This document shows positions 23,405-32,992 of a stretch of 64,000 nucleotides of DNA, in pieces (positions within the stretch are counted from its first letter, which is position 1; each line of letters starts with the position of its first letter). The stretch comes from Bacteroidales bacterium (GTDB lineage Bacteria; Bacteroidota; Bacteroidia; Bacteroidales; UBA932): contig JAFRUH010000033.1 in assembly GCA_017438975.1 (NCBI GenBank), forward strand, positions 204,695 through 268,694, given 5' to 3'. Below the pieces are notes generated by a model. It was given only the letters and a program-made list of their open reading frames with translations. It did not search any database and had not been told where the DNA came from. The translations under genes were made by a program, and so were the position numbers.

Positions 23405-25928
23405 TCCTTTTCGTAATATAAATCCAGGCCGCAGCCGCGAGGAGAAGCAGGTACATCAGTACGGAGGCGATCCGGGAGATCCGGGAGCCAAGCGTATAGG
23501 ACGGCGGATCGAAACGCATCGTGAGGTCGTGCTCCCCGGCAGGGACGACGGCACCGCGGAGGGTCCAGTCCGCCCGGAAGATATCGACCGGCGTTCCGTC
23601 CTCCAGGGAAGCCCTCCAGCCGGGATAGTAGACTTCGCTGAAGACGGCGGCGCGTCCGGACGACGCCTTGTAATGGTATTTCACTTCATTCGGGACGTAG
23701 GAGGTGAGCGCGATCCAGTCCGTCGAATCGGCGGGAGCCGCCGGCGCCGTTACCGAACCGAAGTCCGGTCCGAGGATCGCCTCGCTCCCGAGCGGGACCT
23801 CGGCGAGCAGGCCGATTTCCTCGTCCAGGGACGCAGCCTTCCGGAATCCGTCCACGAACCAGGCGTTCCCCAGGCGGGCCGGGTTGTACAGAGGGCGGTT
23901 GCCCTTGGCTATGAAGTACTTGGTATTCAGCAAATTGAAAATCGGGATTCCGGTGAGGAGCGTCTGTCCGTCCATCCGCTCGTTCAAGCCCTTGATCAGG
24001 AAGGAGGTCTCCGCCCGGAGATACCGGTCGATAAGGTCCTGATAGCGCTGGAGCTTGGCGGGACTGTACCCGCCGACGCTCTTGTGGGTGTAGCTCAGGC
24101 GGGCGTCGCTGAAAATGTCGGTGGTAAGGTCGAGAACGCGGAAATCAGGGTCGTCGTCCTTGAGGATTTCGAGGTCGACGGGCCGCATCGCGAACTGTTT
24201 TTCGAACTTTTTGACGGAGGAGAAATGCTGTCCGTTCAGGTAGCGCTTCCCGACCGAGAAGAGGTTGACGAGGATCAGGAGGCAGATGGCCGCCATGGCG
24301 GCATCCTTCCGCCCGAAGGCAGATTTATTCCGGGCGGAGGTCTTTCCGGAGACAGCCCACCATAAAAGCAGGAAGGAACTGACAATCAGGAAGAAGGAAA
24401 TCCAGGCATCGCGGACCAGCAGGGCTTTCCGGTCGGCGGTGAGGGCTTCGAGCAGGGATGCCGTCTTTCCGGCATCCTCCGGTCTCGCGAAGTTCCCCGC
24501 AAGGCCCGGGAAAAGGGCGAAGAGGAGGCAGACTCCGGCGGTAAGCGCCAGGGCGATCCCGCCTTTCCGGAGGAATTCCTTCCGGGGGCAGCCTTCCCGC
24601 ATCAGGTGCTCCAGCAGCAGGAACGCGAGCATCGGCAGGGTGAACTGCAGGACGACAAGGCCCATGGACACCGCCCTGAACTTGCTGTAGAACGGGACGA
24701 AACGGTAGAAGAACTTCGTGAAGGGAAGGAACTGGGCCCCGAGGGAAAGGAAGATGGCGACGAGGGTCGCGGCCAGCAGCCACCATTTGTCCTTGCCCTT
24801 GTAGAGGAGCAGTCCCAGGAGGAAAAGGAAGATGGTCACGGCGCCCATGTACATCGGACCCGCGGTCATGGGCTGGGGCCCCCAGTAGACGGAAATGTTC
24901 CAGTCCTGCGGTTTCATCTTGTCTTCCCCGATCCGCTGCAGGGCCTTGTAGGTCTTGAGGCTCGGGGTGATCTTGCTTTCCGAGCTGCCGCCGTTCAGGT
25001 TCGGGATCATCAGGTTCGGAAGCTCTTCCCAGTGGTAGGACCACATCGAGGCGTAGTCGGTGGAGACGCCTTTCTTCTCATTTCCGGACAGTTCCGATCC
25101 GCCGCGGATCGACTGGGCGGTATACTCATAGAGCGGGACCAGTTTCGAGGCGCTCGTCGCGATGCCGGCGCCGCCCAGCAGGAGCAGGAGCAGGGACGCC
25201 GCGGCCCAACGGCCGGGAAGGACCTTTCTGCGCTCTTTGTCGACGAGGATCCGGATCAGAAGGGCAAGGGCATAGATGCCGATGACAAGGGCCAGGTACC
25301 AGGTGATCTGGACATGGTCCGCCTTGACCTGGAAGGCGAGGGCGAAGCCGAAAAGGACGGCCCCGAGTACGGTATAGGGAAGCCACTCCTTCCGGGCAGC
25401 GTCCTTTTGGGCGAGAGCCTTGCGGTAAGTGAAGATGACGGCGGCGAGAACCCACGGGAAATAGGCCAGGGCCAGCATCTTGGTGTTGTGCCCGCTCTGG
25501 ATGATCTGCATGTTGTAGGAGCAGAAGGTAACGGCGACGGCTCCTCCCATCGCCAGCAGGGGACGGATTCCCAGCGAAAGCATCAGCAGGAAGGCGCCCA
25601 GCAGGGAGATGAACAGATAGCTGGCCGGCCGGCGTCCGGCGTGGCGGACCGCTTCGAACAGGGGTTTGACCCAGTCTCCGGTGTCGTTTCCGGTCAGGAG
25701 GATGGTCGGCATGCCGCTGAACATGGACCCGGTCCATGCCGTCTTGTCCTCCGGGTGGTATTCGTCCCACTGTTTGGCTTCGTGGCTGGCTCCGACGTAA
25801 CCGGTGATGTCCGGGGACTGGACGATTTCTCCCTTGAAGACGGCTTGTGGCACGAAAGCGCAGGAAAGCGCCGCAAAAAAGAGGACTGCGGCGGCGTACA
25901 GAAGGACTTTTTTATAAACAGGGTTCAT
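23379..25928 (-). CDS. YfhO family multi-spanning membrane protein
   Basis: 849 residues with about a dozen transmembrane segments in the first 560 residues, a large extracytoplasmic domain (about 570-820) and one last TM. The YfhO pattern is clear: VQSPDITGY near the start, GSMFSGMPT, YSKFRAVSMG and the late VYYPGWRA. YfhO proteins are GT-C-like enzymes that modify cell-surface polymers such as lipoteichoic acid. It opens a cassette with its own promoter and is followed by the overlapping nucleotidyltransferase gene. Confidence 0.85.
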   Translation of the reverse strand: MNPVYKKVLLYAAAVLFFAALSCAFVPQAVFKGEIVQSPDITGYVGASHEAKQWDEYHPEDKTAWTGSMFSGMPTILLTGNDTGDWVKPLFEAVRHAGRRPASYLFISLLGAFLLMLSLGIRPLLAMGGAVAVTFCSYNMQIIQSGHNTKMLALAYFPWVLAAVIFTYRKALAQKDAARKEWLPYTVLGAVLFGFALAFQVKADHVQITWYLALVIGIYALALLIRILVDKERRKVLPGRWAAASLLLLLLGGAGIATSASKLVPLYEYTAQSIRGGSELSGNEKKGVSTDYASMWSYHWEELPNLMIPNLNGGSSESKITPSLKTYKALQRIGEDKMKPQDWNISVYWGPQPMTAGPMYMGAVTIFLFLLGLLLYKGKDKWWLLAATLVAIFLSLGAQFLPFTKFFYRFVPFYSKFRAVSMGLVVLQFTLPMLAFLLLEHLMREGCPRKEFLRKGGIALALTAGVCLLFALFPGLAGNFARPEDAGKTASLLEALTADRKALLVRDAWISFFLIVSSFLLLWWAVSGKTSARNKSAFGRKDAAMAAICLLILVNLFSVGKRYLNGQHFSSVKKFEKQFAMRPVDLEILKDDDPDFRVLDLTTDIFSDARLSYTHKSVGGYSPAKLQRYQDLIDRYLRAETSFLIKGLNERMDGQTLLTGIPIFNLLNTKYFIAKGNRPLYNPARLGNAWFVDGFRKAASLDEEIGLLAEVPLGSEAILGPDFGSVTAPAAPADSTDWIALTSYVPNEVKYHYKASSGRAAVFSEVYYPGWRASLEDGTPVDIFRADWTLRGAVVPAGEHDLTMRFDPPSYTLGSRISRIASVLMYLLLLAAAAWIYITKRNEREGAGS

Positions 25929-25953
25929 CTACAGCGTTTTATCGATGGAGAAA

Positions 25954-25984
25954 CAAAGATAAAAGAATGTATGGAAAGTAACAA
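25954..25984 (-). promoter_or_regulatory. Promoter of the YfhO/NTP5/HprK/PqqD/GT cassette
   Basis: On the minus strand TTG (25984-25982), 20 bases, then TATCTTTG (25961-25954) fits the full Bacteroidota consensus. It lies 25 bases upstream of the YfhO start and overlaps the end of the flippase region. Confidence 0.7.
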
Positions 25985-27538
25985 CTATTTGCGCCGTATC
26001 ACATGGAAAAGGCGGTTGGCGAAATCTTTCAGCCCGTCTTCCAGGAGTGAGAGCAGGGCTCCGTAGACCAGGAAAGCGGTTGCGCCCGTCACGAAGGCAT
26101 AGACAAGGAAGGTCCAGAAGGAAGCTGCGGGATCGATGGGGATGTGGGGAAGGAGCAGGTACACGGCCCCGAAGGCGAAAATGCCGGGGAGGAGGCACCG
26201 GACGTAGAGCGAGATATAGAACCGCAGGGGTTCATGCAGGGCGCTCCTGAAAAGGAAGAAGGGTTTCCAGGAGAAGGTGATGATCAGCTGGCTGATCAGA
26301 ACGCCGGCGAGAACGCCGTTGAGGCCGTACCGGCTGCCCAGCAGGATGGACAGCGAGACATTGATGGCGGCTTCGGCGAGAGGGGACCAGATGTCCCGGA
26401 AAAGCCCGTAGGCGTTCAGGTAGTCGTCGACGATGTTCCGGGTATTGCCGATGAAGAACTGGGCGATGATCAGGGCGAGCGTCGTCCTGGGGAGGATGTA
26501 TTCCGGTCCGAGCCAGAGGCTGACGAAGGGGTCCGTCAGGAACCACAGACAGATGCAGCAGAGGCCTACGATCAGCATCCGGGAGGAGAAAAGCTCCCGG
26601 AAAACCTTCAGGATCAGTTTCTTGTCTCCCTCTGCGACCATATTGCCGACGCCGGCGGTGATTCCGGAATAGAGGGCGGTCAGGATGGCCGTGAGGTTGG
26701 TCGTAAGGACCAGATAGTTTCCATAATACCCGACGACCGCGAGGGAGGTGTAGGCATAGATGAAGATCGGACTGGACCGGGCCACGGCGTACCCGCCCAG
26801 TTTGTGGAAGGCGATATACTTGGTCTTGCGGATGATATCCGGATACTTGTCCTTCAGGGACAGGTCGACCGGAACGGGCTCCTTGAGATAGGGATAGTTC
26901 CGGTCCACGATGATGCTGATCAGGATGGTGCTGACCGTGGCGGATGCGGCTTCCAGGCCGAGCCACCAGAGATAGCCCTGCTCCAGGTGCAGGACGGCCA
27001 GCATCTGGAGGACCAGTTTCACGAGCGCGATGAGTTTCGTGCAGAGCAGGACCTTGTAATTCTCCTGGTCGGCGAAGAGGACGTTTTTCTTATAGTTGAA
27101 GAAATACCAGAGCAGGGAGGAATAGAGCAGGACGGCGTAAGTCGCATACGGATACCAGAGGGGAAGGTCCGACTTGCTGAAAATCTGCGGCATGAAGCAG
27201 AAGACGACCGCGCTGCCGACCAGGACGAAGGAGCCGATGATCCGGTACAGGCGTCCCTGCAGGGCGACGATTTCCTTGACCGTCTGCCGGTCCTGTTGGA
27301 AAAGGGGCTTGTAGAGCGTTACCGCAACGGCCGTCCCGATGCCGAGTTCCGCCAGGTTGAGGAAGTCCAGGATACTGGCGGCGGTGGAATTCAGGCCCAT
27401 GACCTCGACGCCGAGGATCCGGATGAAGATCCGCCGCGAGAAGAACCCGACGAACATGGCGACGGTCTGGAGAATCAGCGCGATCGCGCTGTTCCTCAGA
27501 CTCTTCCGTGTCCTTCCATATGATGGATTCCGTGTCAT
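25985..27538 (-). CDS. Polysaccharide flippase (Wzx-like, MOP superfamily)
   Basis: 517 residues with 12-14 transmembrane segments. The N-terminal part (SRRIFIRILGVEVMGLNSTAASILDFLNLAELGIGTA, read here in pieces: RILGVEVMG, LAELGIG) is typical of polysaccharide biosynthesis exporters in Bacteroidota. It should flip lipid-linked glycan repeats. The start overlaps the cutC stop by 4 bases (ATGA), so it belongs to the upstream GH28-GH29-CutC transcript, while feeding the same surface-glycan job as the downstream glycosyltransferases. Confidence 0.85.
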   Translation of the reverse strand: MTRNPSYGRTRKSLRNSAIALILQTVAMFVGFFSRRIFIRILGVEVMGLNSTAASILDFLNLAELGIGTAVAVTLYKPLFQQDRQTVKEIVALQGRLYRIIGSFVLVGSAVVFCFMPQIFSKSDLPLWYPYATYAVLLYSSLLWYFFNYKKNVLFADQENYKVLLCTKLIALVKLVLQMLAVLHLEQGYLWWLGLEAASATVSTILISIIVDRNYPYLKEPVPVDLSLKDKYPDIIRKTKYIAFHKLGGYAVARSSPIFIYAYTSLAVVGYYGNYLVLTTNLTAILTALYSGITAGVGNMVAEGDKKLILKVFRELFSSRMLIVGLCCICLWFLTDPFVSLWLGPEYILPRTTLALIIAQFFIGNTRNIVDDYLNAYGLFRDIWSPLAEAAINVSLSILLGSRYGLNGVLAGVLISQLIITFSWKPFFLFRSALHEPLRFYISLYVRCLLPGIFAFGAVYLLLPHIPIDPAASFWTFLVYAFVTGATAFLVYGALLSLLEDGLKDFANRLFHVIRRK

Positions 27539-28308
27539 GGGCGGGAAATGGCGGTTAGGATGGCGACGACCTTGCCGGTGGAAGTCTGCCAGATTCCTCC
27601 GACGGATTCCGAGGCGGAGGCGTGGATTTCCGATGCGCCCGTTTCCGAAAGGATACGTGCGGCGTTTTCCGGCGTAACCCCGCCGCCGGGGAGGATGAGG
27701 ATGCGTCCCGCCGCCCTATCCGTGAGCTGCTTCAGAAGCGGGATGCCGGCCTCGGCGGAGGATGCCTGCCCCGAGGTCAGGATGCGGTCAAACCCCAGGC
27801 TTGCCAGGGCTTCCAGGGCGAAAAACGGATCCCGGCAGACATCGAAGGCCCGGTGGAACGTCAGGGAAACGGCCTTCCGGGGCGCGCCCGGAAAGAAATG
27901 GCCGTCGTTCGAGGCGTGGCAGAGGTCGGAGTCCGCCAGTTCCCTGGCGAGGTTCCAGTCCTCGACGGGGCGGACCAGCTCCAGTAGCGCCCGGATGTCC
28001 GGATCCCCGTTTCCGTCGAGGGCCCCGATCACAATGCCGTCAGCGCCGGCCTCCAGGGCCTCTTCGACCTGTCCGGCCATGGTCCCGGTTTCAGCGGGGG
28101 TATAACGGAAATCACCCGCCCGGCAACGGATCAGGACATGGACAATCAGGTCCGGATAACGCGCCTTGACAGCCCGGAGATCCTCCATGGACGGCGTCAG
28201 TCCGTCCTTTTCGAGGGCGGAGCAGAATTCAATCCGTTCCGCCCCGCCCCGGACGGCTGCGTCGACGCTTGCCGGATTGCCGCAGCAGACTTCGAGAAGG
28301 GGGTTCAT
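27535..28308 (-). CDS. cutC: CutC family protein
   Basis: 257 residues, TIM barrel. CutC signatures: LLEVCCGN, GGAERIEFCSAL, GLTPS, VLIRCRAGDF, GADGIVIGAL, TFHRAFD, ILTSGQ and ILPGGGVTPEN. Historically linked with copper handling, but the biochemical role is uncertain. Both ends overlap neighbouring genes by four bases, so it is translated with the fucosidase-like gene and the flippase. Confidence 0.92.
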   Translation of the reverse strand: MNPLLEVCCGNPASVDAAVRGGAERIEFCSALEKDGLTPSMEDLRAVKARYPDLIVHVLIRCRAGDFRYTPAETGTMAGQVEEALEAGADGIVIGALDGNGDPDIRALLELVRPVEDWNLARELADSDLCHASNDGHFFPGAPRKAVSLTFHRAFDVCRDPFFALEALASLGFDRILTSGQASSAEAGIPLLKQLTDRAAGRILILPGGGVTPENAARILSETGASEIHASASESVGGIWQTSTGKVVAILTAISRP

Positions 28309-29630
28309 TTAAGTTTGATTTCGAGGACAGTATCGATCTCCGCCGGGTCCGGAGCGGGCAGGGTAATCGTCAGGAATCCGTCTTTGGAGGTCTTCCAGAG
28401 CCGGTTCTCTCCGCTCTTGTACTCGGAGACGCCGGTGATTTTTTCCGCAAAGGGAATGACCAGAACGGCCGTCTTCCCGTCGGACGGCAGGTTGGCGGGT
28501 TCGAGGATATGGAGGAAGACGGAGGTTGCGTTCCGGGTCGAAACGCCCCAGGGCTGCTCCGGAATCGCGGTCTTGTCCGTTCCGTCGACGGTGCGGGAGA
28601 AGACCTTCATCCACCCGCCCATCCCCTTGAGCCGGTCGAGCGCAGGGGCCGGGAGCTGGCCGTCGGCCTGCGGGCCGATGTTGATCAGGAGGTTGGACCC
28701 CTTGGCCGCGGCGCGTACCAGGAGTTGGATCAACTCTTTGACACTCTTGTATTTCTGATCGTCGATCTTGTATCCCCAGGCTCCGTTCATCGTCTGGCAC
28801 ATCTCGAGGGGCATGATCGTGCTGACTGCCTGGCCGCTCATCCCCGCCTTGTTTTCGCCGGGGAGATCCCGCTCGAACATCTGGAAATCTTCTCCCGGGA
28901 TGGGTGCGATGTGGTGGTTGTTGCCGATGAGGCAGGCCGGATCGATGTCGTGGATGAACCGGTAAAGCTCTTCCATCTGCCAGGGAAATCCGGCTTCCCG
29001 GTGGTCCCACATGCCGTCGAACCAGAGGGCGGAGGGATGATACTGGGTCAGGAGCTCGCGAATCTGGGCCTTTTCAAACTCGAGATAATGGTTGTAATCC
29101 GCCTTGGAATCGTCTTTGGCGATGCCGGAACGGCCTTTCGGATAGTCCTCCCGGAGCCAGTCTAGGATGGAATAATAGAAGTGCATGTCCATCCCTTCGG
29201 CCTTGACGGCCTCGGTGAGCATCCCGGAAACATCTTTTCCATAGGGAGTCCCGTCTACGATGTTGTAAGGGCTTTGGGCGGTGCGGAACATGGAGAAACC
29301 GTCATGGTGCCGGGAGGTCAGGGTGACATAGCCGGCGCCGGCCTCCTTGAACGCCCTGGCCCAGGCGGCCGCATCGAAACGGGCCGGGCAGAAGCCGTTG
29401 GCCGCACTGTAATAGGCTTCCCGGTCGAGTTTCCCGTTCGACAGGTACCACTCTCCCTGGGCGTATGAGCTGTAGATTCCCCAGTGGAGGAAAATGCCGA
29501 GCCGGTGGGAGGCGAATTTCTCCCGGGCCCGGAGGTTGGATTCGGAGGGAGTATAGGATTCCGTCTGCGCGGAAACGGCCGCCCCGCCGAGGAGCAGGCA
29601 CAGGAGCAGGGTGAAGAAACGTTTATTCAT
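28305..29630 (-). CDS. GH29 family alpha-L-fucosidase
   Basis: 441 residues from the ATG at 29630; the frame extends 17 codons upstream without a signal. Signal peptide ending VSAQ. GH29 pieces: GIFLHWGIYSSYAQGEWY, YVTLTSRHHDGFSMF, and ALWFDGMWDH, whose Asp is the expected catalytic nucleophile. Secreted to the periplasm, it should release fucose from glycans. It sits between the GH28 gene (16 bases) and cutC (4-base overlap). Confidence 0.9.
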   Translation of the reverse strand: MNKRFFTLLLCLLLGGAAVSAQTESYTPSESNLRAREKFASHRLGIFLHWGIYSSYAQGEWYLSNGKLDREAYYSAANGFCPARFDAAAWARAFKEAGAGYVTLTSRHHDGFSMFRTAQSPYNIVDGTPYGKDVSGMLTEAVKAEGMDMHFYYSILDWLREDYPKGRSGIAKDDSKADYNHYLEFEKAQIRELLTQYHPSALWFDGMWDHREAGFPWQMEELYRFIHDIDPACLIGNNHHIAPIPGEDFQMFERDLPGENKAGMSGQAVSTIMPLEMCQTMNGAWGYKIDDQKYKSVKELIQLLVRAAAKGSNLLINIGPQADGQLPAPALDRLKGMGGWMKVFSRTVDGTDKTAIPEQPWGVSTRNATSVFLHILEPANLPSDGKTAVLVIPFAEKITGVSEYKSGENRLWKTSKDGFLTITLPAPDPAEIDTVLEIKLK

Positions 29631-29646
29631 ACTAACAGGGTTCGTA

Positions 29647-31026
29647 TCAGTAGGACAGGATCCGGACATTCCGGAAGGCAATCATGGCCGGGTCGGCGAG
29701 GTCCGATCCGGTTTCGAGGAAAAAGAGGGTGCTGTCGTCCAGGAAGATATCGTGGATCATCGAGAGCGGGCCGCGGGCGGCGACGGCGATCCGGGCGTCC
29801 CGACACACGATGCCGGAGATATGGATGTCCGAAAAGTCGGGCAGGAAGGCCTGCGTCTTTGCGACGGCGGCCTTCTCTCCGACGGACTGATTGGCATAGG
29901 ACGTTTCGAAAACGATCGCCTCGTCCCGGATGTCGCTCATGTAAATCGATGAGATATAGATATTTCCGCAGCGACCGCCCCGGCCGGGTCCACTTTTGAA
30001 GCGGAGGCCGGTATCCGTTCCGGAGAAGGTATTGTCCCGGACGACGATGTCGAACATCCCCCCGGAGAACTCGGACCCGATGACAAAGCCTCCATGGGCA
30101 TGGTTGACCGTGTTCCCGGCGATCAGGATCCGCCGGCAGGGGCCACCCTTGACCCCGGCCTCGCCGGCTCCGCCCTTGAGGCAGATGCCATCATCGCCGA
30201 CATCGACCCTGCAGCCCGTCACGAGGACGTCCTGCGACTGCATGATGTCGATTCCGTCACCGTTCTGGGCGTTCCAGGGACAACGGACCGTGACTCCGTC
30301 GATGATGACGTTGCGGCAGCGCTGCGGAACGAGATGGAATTTGGGAGAGTTCTGGATCGTGACGCCGGCGACGAGGACATTCTCGCAGTCCGTGAAACGG
30401 ATCAGGTGCGTCCTCAGCCGCTCCTGCTCCTGCGGGGAGGGGGCGGCGTTCTCGAAATGCTTGAGCCCGAAGGGGTACCAGAGCGACCCGTCCTCGGTAA
30501 CCGTTCCGCCGAGCCGCCGGAAATCATTCCATTCTACATCGCTGACCTTGCCTCGCTTGACGGCCCGCCACCATTCTCCGTTCCCGTCCAGGGTGCCTTC
30601 GCCGGTCAGGCTGATGTTCTTCCGCTTGCTCGCGGAGAGACCCGGGACCATTCCGGAGCCGTCCTCTTTCAGGAAGAGGGTCTTGTCCGGGGAGAAGAGG
30701 ACGAGAGCGTTTTTCTCGAGGTGGAGGTCGATATTGTCCTTCAGGGAAATCGGGCCGGTCAAGTAGATTCCGGCCGGGACGACCAGATGGCCGCCGCCTT
30801 GTTTCGAGAGGGCGGAGATGGCTTTCCGGAAGGCTTCCGTGTTGAGGGCGACGCCGTCCCCGTTTCCGCCGAAATCAAGCAGGGAGACGGTCCGGTCGGG
30901 AATGACGGGCGCTACCGGTTCGGACAATGCGACGGGAAGATTCCGGTACAGGTCGGTATAGCTGCCGGCCGAAAGGGTCGCAAGGGGGCCGGTAAACAGC
31001 ATCAAAAGAAGTAAAATCCGTTTCAT
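29647..31026 (-). CDS. GH28 family polygalacturonase-like glycosidase
   Basis: 459 residues from the ATG at 31026, where a signal peptide begins. Right-handed beta-helix with GH28 catalytic pieces: NGDGIDI, VGDDGICLKGG (paired Asp), NHAHGGFVIGSE (His-Gly) and TGLRFKS in place of the usual RIK. Substrates of the family are pectin and rhamnogalacturonan; bacterial versions of this shape are often exo-acting. It opens the minus-strand operon GH28-GH29-CutC-flippase. Confidence 0.9.
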   Translation of the reverse strand: MKRILLLLMLFTGPLATLSAGSYTDLYRNLPVALSEPVAPVIPDRTVSLLDFGGNGDGVALNTEAFRKAISALSKQGGGHLVVPAGIYLTGPISLKDNIDLHLEKNALVLFSPDKTLFLKEDGSGMVPGLSASKRKNISLTGEGTLDGNGEWWRAVKRGKVSDVEWNDFRRLGGTVTEDGSLWYPFGLKHFENAAPSPQEQERLRTHLIRFTDCENVLVAGVTIQNSPKFHLVPQRCRNVIIDGVTVRCPWNAQNGDGIDIMQSQDVLVTGCRVDVGDDGICLKGGAGEAGVKGGPCRRILIAGNTVNHAHGGFVIGSEFSGGMFDIVVRDNTFSGTDTGLRFKSGPGRGGRCGNIYISSIYMSDIRDEAIVFETSYANQSVGEKAAVAKTQAFLPDFSDIHISGIVCRDARIAVAARGPLSMIHDIFLDDSTLFFLETGSDLADPAMIAFRNVRILSY

Positions 31027-31031
31027 ATTCG

Positions 31032-31039
31032 CAAAGATA
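31032..31039 (-). promoter_or_regulatory. -7 element for the GH28 operon
   Basis: Minus-strand TATCTTTG, exact, only 5 bases upstream of the ATG at 31026, so the leader is very short or absent. Confidence 0.5.
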
Positions 31040-31070
31040 ACAAAATACCGGAATCTGCGGGAGGATTTCT

Positions 31071-31078
31071 TATCTTTG
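31071..31078 (+). promoter_or_regulatory. -7 element for the GDPD lipoprotein gene
   Basis: TATCTTTG, exact consensus, 27 bases upstream of the ATG at 31106. Confidence 0.6.
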
Positions 31079-31105
31079 CAGCAGGAACTAAAGCGAAAGA
31101 TTGAT

Positions 31106-32437
31106 ATGAAGACTAACCGGATCCCTGCACTCTGCCTCCTGCTGGCACTCCTCGCGTCCTGCGGAAGAGGCCCCGAACGAATACCCTCCCACGCCGTCAT
31201 GGCCCATCGCGGCTCGACCTACTGGGCGCCCGAGGAAACGGAAAGCGCCTGGCGCTGGGCGCGGGAAACGGGCGCGGACTATCTCGAATCCGACCTCCAA
31301 TGCACGAAGGACGGCATCATCCTGGCGAACCACGATGAGAACCTGACCCGGACGACGGATATCGAAGCCGTCTTCGGCGACCGAATTCCCGACAGCCGCA
31401 TCTCCTTCTACGAGTCCCTGGGGTTCTCCTCGGCCGACGCCGTGGCCCAGTTCCTCCGGGACAAGGAGACCTTCCGTCCCTTCTATGCAGCCTCCTATTA
31501 TTATGCGGAGCTGCTGATGCTGGATGCCGGAAGCTGGTTCAATGCCGCCAACCCCGACCGGGCACGTCCCGCTTTCGAAGGAAGCCAGTATGTGTCCGCC
31601 CTGCAGGACCAGATCGCATATGCCTCCGGAAAGAGGCTCTGCCGCGATACCTCGGGGCGCCGGATCCTGCCCTATGCCATGAAGGAATCCTGCAAGGGGA
31701 AGACCCTGGAAGAGATTTTCCATTCAGCCCCCGAAGGAGGGAAGTATATGGAGATCGTATCCTATGATTTTTCAAAGGCCTATGAACCGGATCCGGAAGA
31801 CGGAGGGAACCGGCCCGGCATCTATATCGAATTCAAGGAGCCCGAGGTCAATCCCGAGGATATGGAACAGCGGGTCTATGAGATCCTGGACGCGGAGGGA
31901 TGGAATGTCCTGACCCGCCCCGCGACGGACCGGGACTTCTATAAGGACGGAAAGGTCAATGTCGGAAACACGGGAGGAAAAGTCATCCTCCAGACCTTTT
32001 CTCCGGCCTCCCTCCAAAGGGCGAAAGCCGTCTTCAAGGGGCGTCTTCCGATGTGCTTCCTGCTCTGGCCGCCCTGTCCGGAAGAGATTCCCGGCGGGGA
32101 CCTTGATACGCCGGAAGGCTTCCGGGCGATCCTGAAATGGGCACGGGCCAACGGGGCGAATATCATCGGACCGTCCATCTCCGGAGCTCCGAACGACTAT
32201 GCGGAACTGAACCATGCCTGGCAGGCGGACCTCGTCCGGAAGGCGGGAATGCTGAACCATCCCTATTCTTTCGACACGATCGACCAGATGAAGGAACAGA
32301 CCGGACGTTCGGACGGCTTTTTCACCAACCGGAGCGAGATGACGCTCCGCTTCCTGCTGGAGAAGGGCTTGCGGGGAGAAGGCGCCCCGACGGAAGTTTC
32401 CGATGCCGAAGAAACGCTTGCCCGGCTCGGATACTGA
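31106..32437 (+). CDS. Glycerophosphodiester phosphodiesterase lipoprotein
   Basis: 443 residues from the ATG at 31106, with lipobox LLASCG. GDPD core: MAHRGSTYWAPEET (catalytic HR), LESDLQCTKDGIILANHD (metal Glu/Asp and His), then a long insertion (about 95-225) before the second half with YIEFKEPE and the C-terminal IDQMKE and FFTNRS. It should split glycerophosphodiesters into glycerol-3-phosphate and an alcohol. The insertion makes it longer than a minimal GDPD (about 250-300 residues). Confidence 0.88.
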   Translation: MKTNRIPALCLLLALLASCGRGPERIPSHAVMAHRGSTYWAPEETESAWRWARETGADYLESDLQCTKDGIILANHDENLTRTTDIEAVFGDRIPDSRISFYESLGFSSADAVAQFLRDKETFRPFYAASYYYAELLMLDAGSWFNAANPDRARPAFEGSQYVSALQDQIAYASGKRLCRDTSGRRILPYAMKESCKGKTLEEIFHSAPEGGKYMEIVSYDFSKAYEPDPEDGGNRPGIYIEFKEPEVNPEDMEQRVYEILDAEGWNVLTRPATDRDFYKDGKVNVGNTGGKVILQTFSPASLQRAKAVFKGRLPMCFLLWPPCPEEIPGGDLDTPEGFRAILKWARANGANIIGPSISGAPNDYAELNHAWQADLVRKAGMLNHPYSFDTIDQMKEQTGRSDGFFTNRSEMTLRFLLEKGLRGEGAPTEVSDAEETLARLGY

Positions 32438-32455
32438 TTTTTCCGGAAGAATTAT

Positions 32456-32463
32456 TATATTTG
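32456..32463 (+). promoter_or_regulatory. -7 element for the small barrel gene
   Basis: TATATTTG matches TAnnTTTG, 20 bases upstream of the ATG at 32484. Confidence 0.55.
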
Positions 32464-32483
32464 TAGAAATAAATCTTTTTAAG

Positions 32484-32927
32484 ATGAAAAAGACAATCCT
32501 TATCCTCGCTGCCCTTATCGGCCTTGCCGTGGCAGCTTCGGCGCAACCCCGCGCTCTCGGTGTCCGTGTCGGTTATGGCGCAGACCTCTCCTATCAGCAC
32601 GCGCTTGGCGCTTCGAATTTCCTCGAAGTCGACCTGGGTTGGAAACTGAATCCCAATGCACCCGGCTCTTTCAGCGCAGCCGCTTCGTATGATTTCCAGA
32701 TAGCTCCGGCCGGTCCTTTCAACTTCTACGCCGGCCCGGCAGCCCATCTCTGGCTGGTCGAGAAGGCCGGAATCGGTCTTGGTATCGGCGGACAGATCGG
32801 ATTGGAATATCTTTTCTCCGAAATTCCGTTCCAGATCTCCATCGACTGGCGGCCGATGTTCAATCTGATTCCTGACACCGGCTTCGGCTGGTCCAGTTTC
32901 GGACTCGGTCTCCGCTATCTGTTTTAG
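32484..32927 (+). CDS. Small outer-membrane beta-barrel-like protein
   Basis: 147 residues from the ATG at 32484. Signal peptide ending ASAQ; the mature part is a series of amphipathic strands (VRVGYGADLSY, EVDLGWKLN, FNFYAGPAAHLWL, GLEYLFSEIPFQISIDW) and a terminal aromatic residue (LRYLF), as in eight-stranded outer-membrane barrels. Function unknown. It has its own promoter and a terminator, so it is monocistronic. Confidence 0.75.
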   Translation: MKKTILILAALIGLAVAASAQPRALGVRVGYGADLSYQHALGASNFLEVDLGWKLNPNAPGSFSAAASYDFQIAPAGPFNFYAGPAAHLWLVEKAGIGLGIGGQIGLEYLFSEIPFQISIDWRPMFNLIPDTGFGWSSFGLGLRYLF

Positions 32928-32949
32928 CAGTTAACCAAGTATGAATTCA

Positions 32950-32990
32950 GGGGAGTCCCGGAAAAGCCGGATCTCCCCTTAACTTTTTTC
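32950..32990 (+). terminator. Rho-independent terminator of the small barrel gene
   Basis: A 12-base stem (32950-32961 with 32967-32978, two mismatches) and a five-base loop are followed by a run of six T at 32984-32989. It ends 3 bases before the next ATG. Confidence 0.75.
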
Positions 32991-32992
32991 TT

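Noticed and set aside
26144-27523. 459-residue plus-strand open frame over the flippase gene
   Set aside because: The opposite strand codes for a clear multi-spanning flippase; this frame is highly acidic and has no domain.
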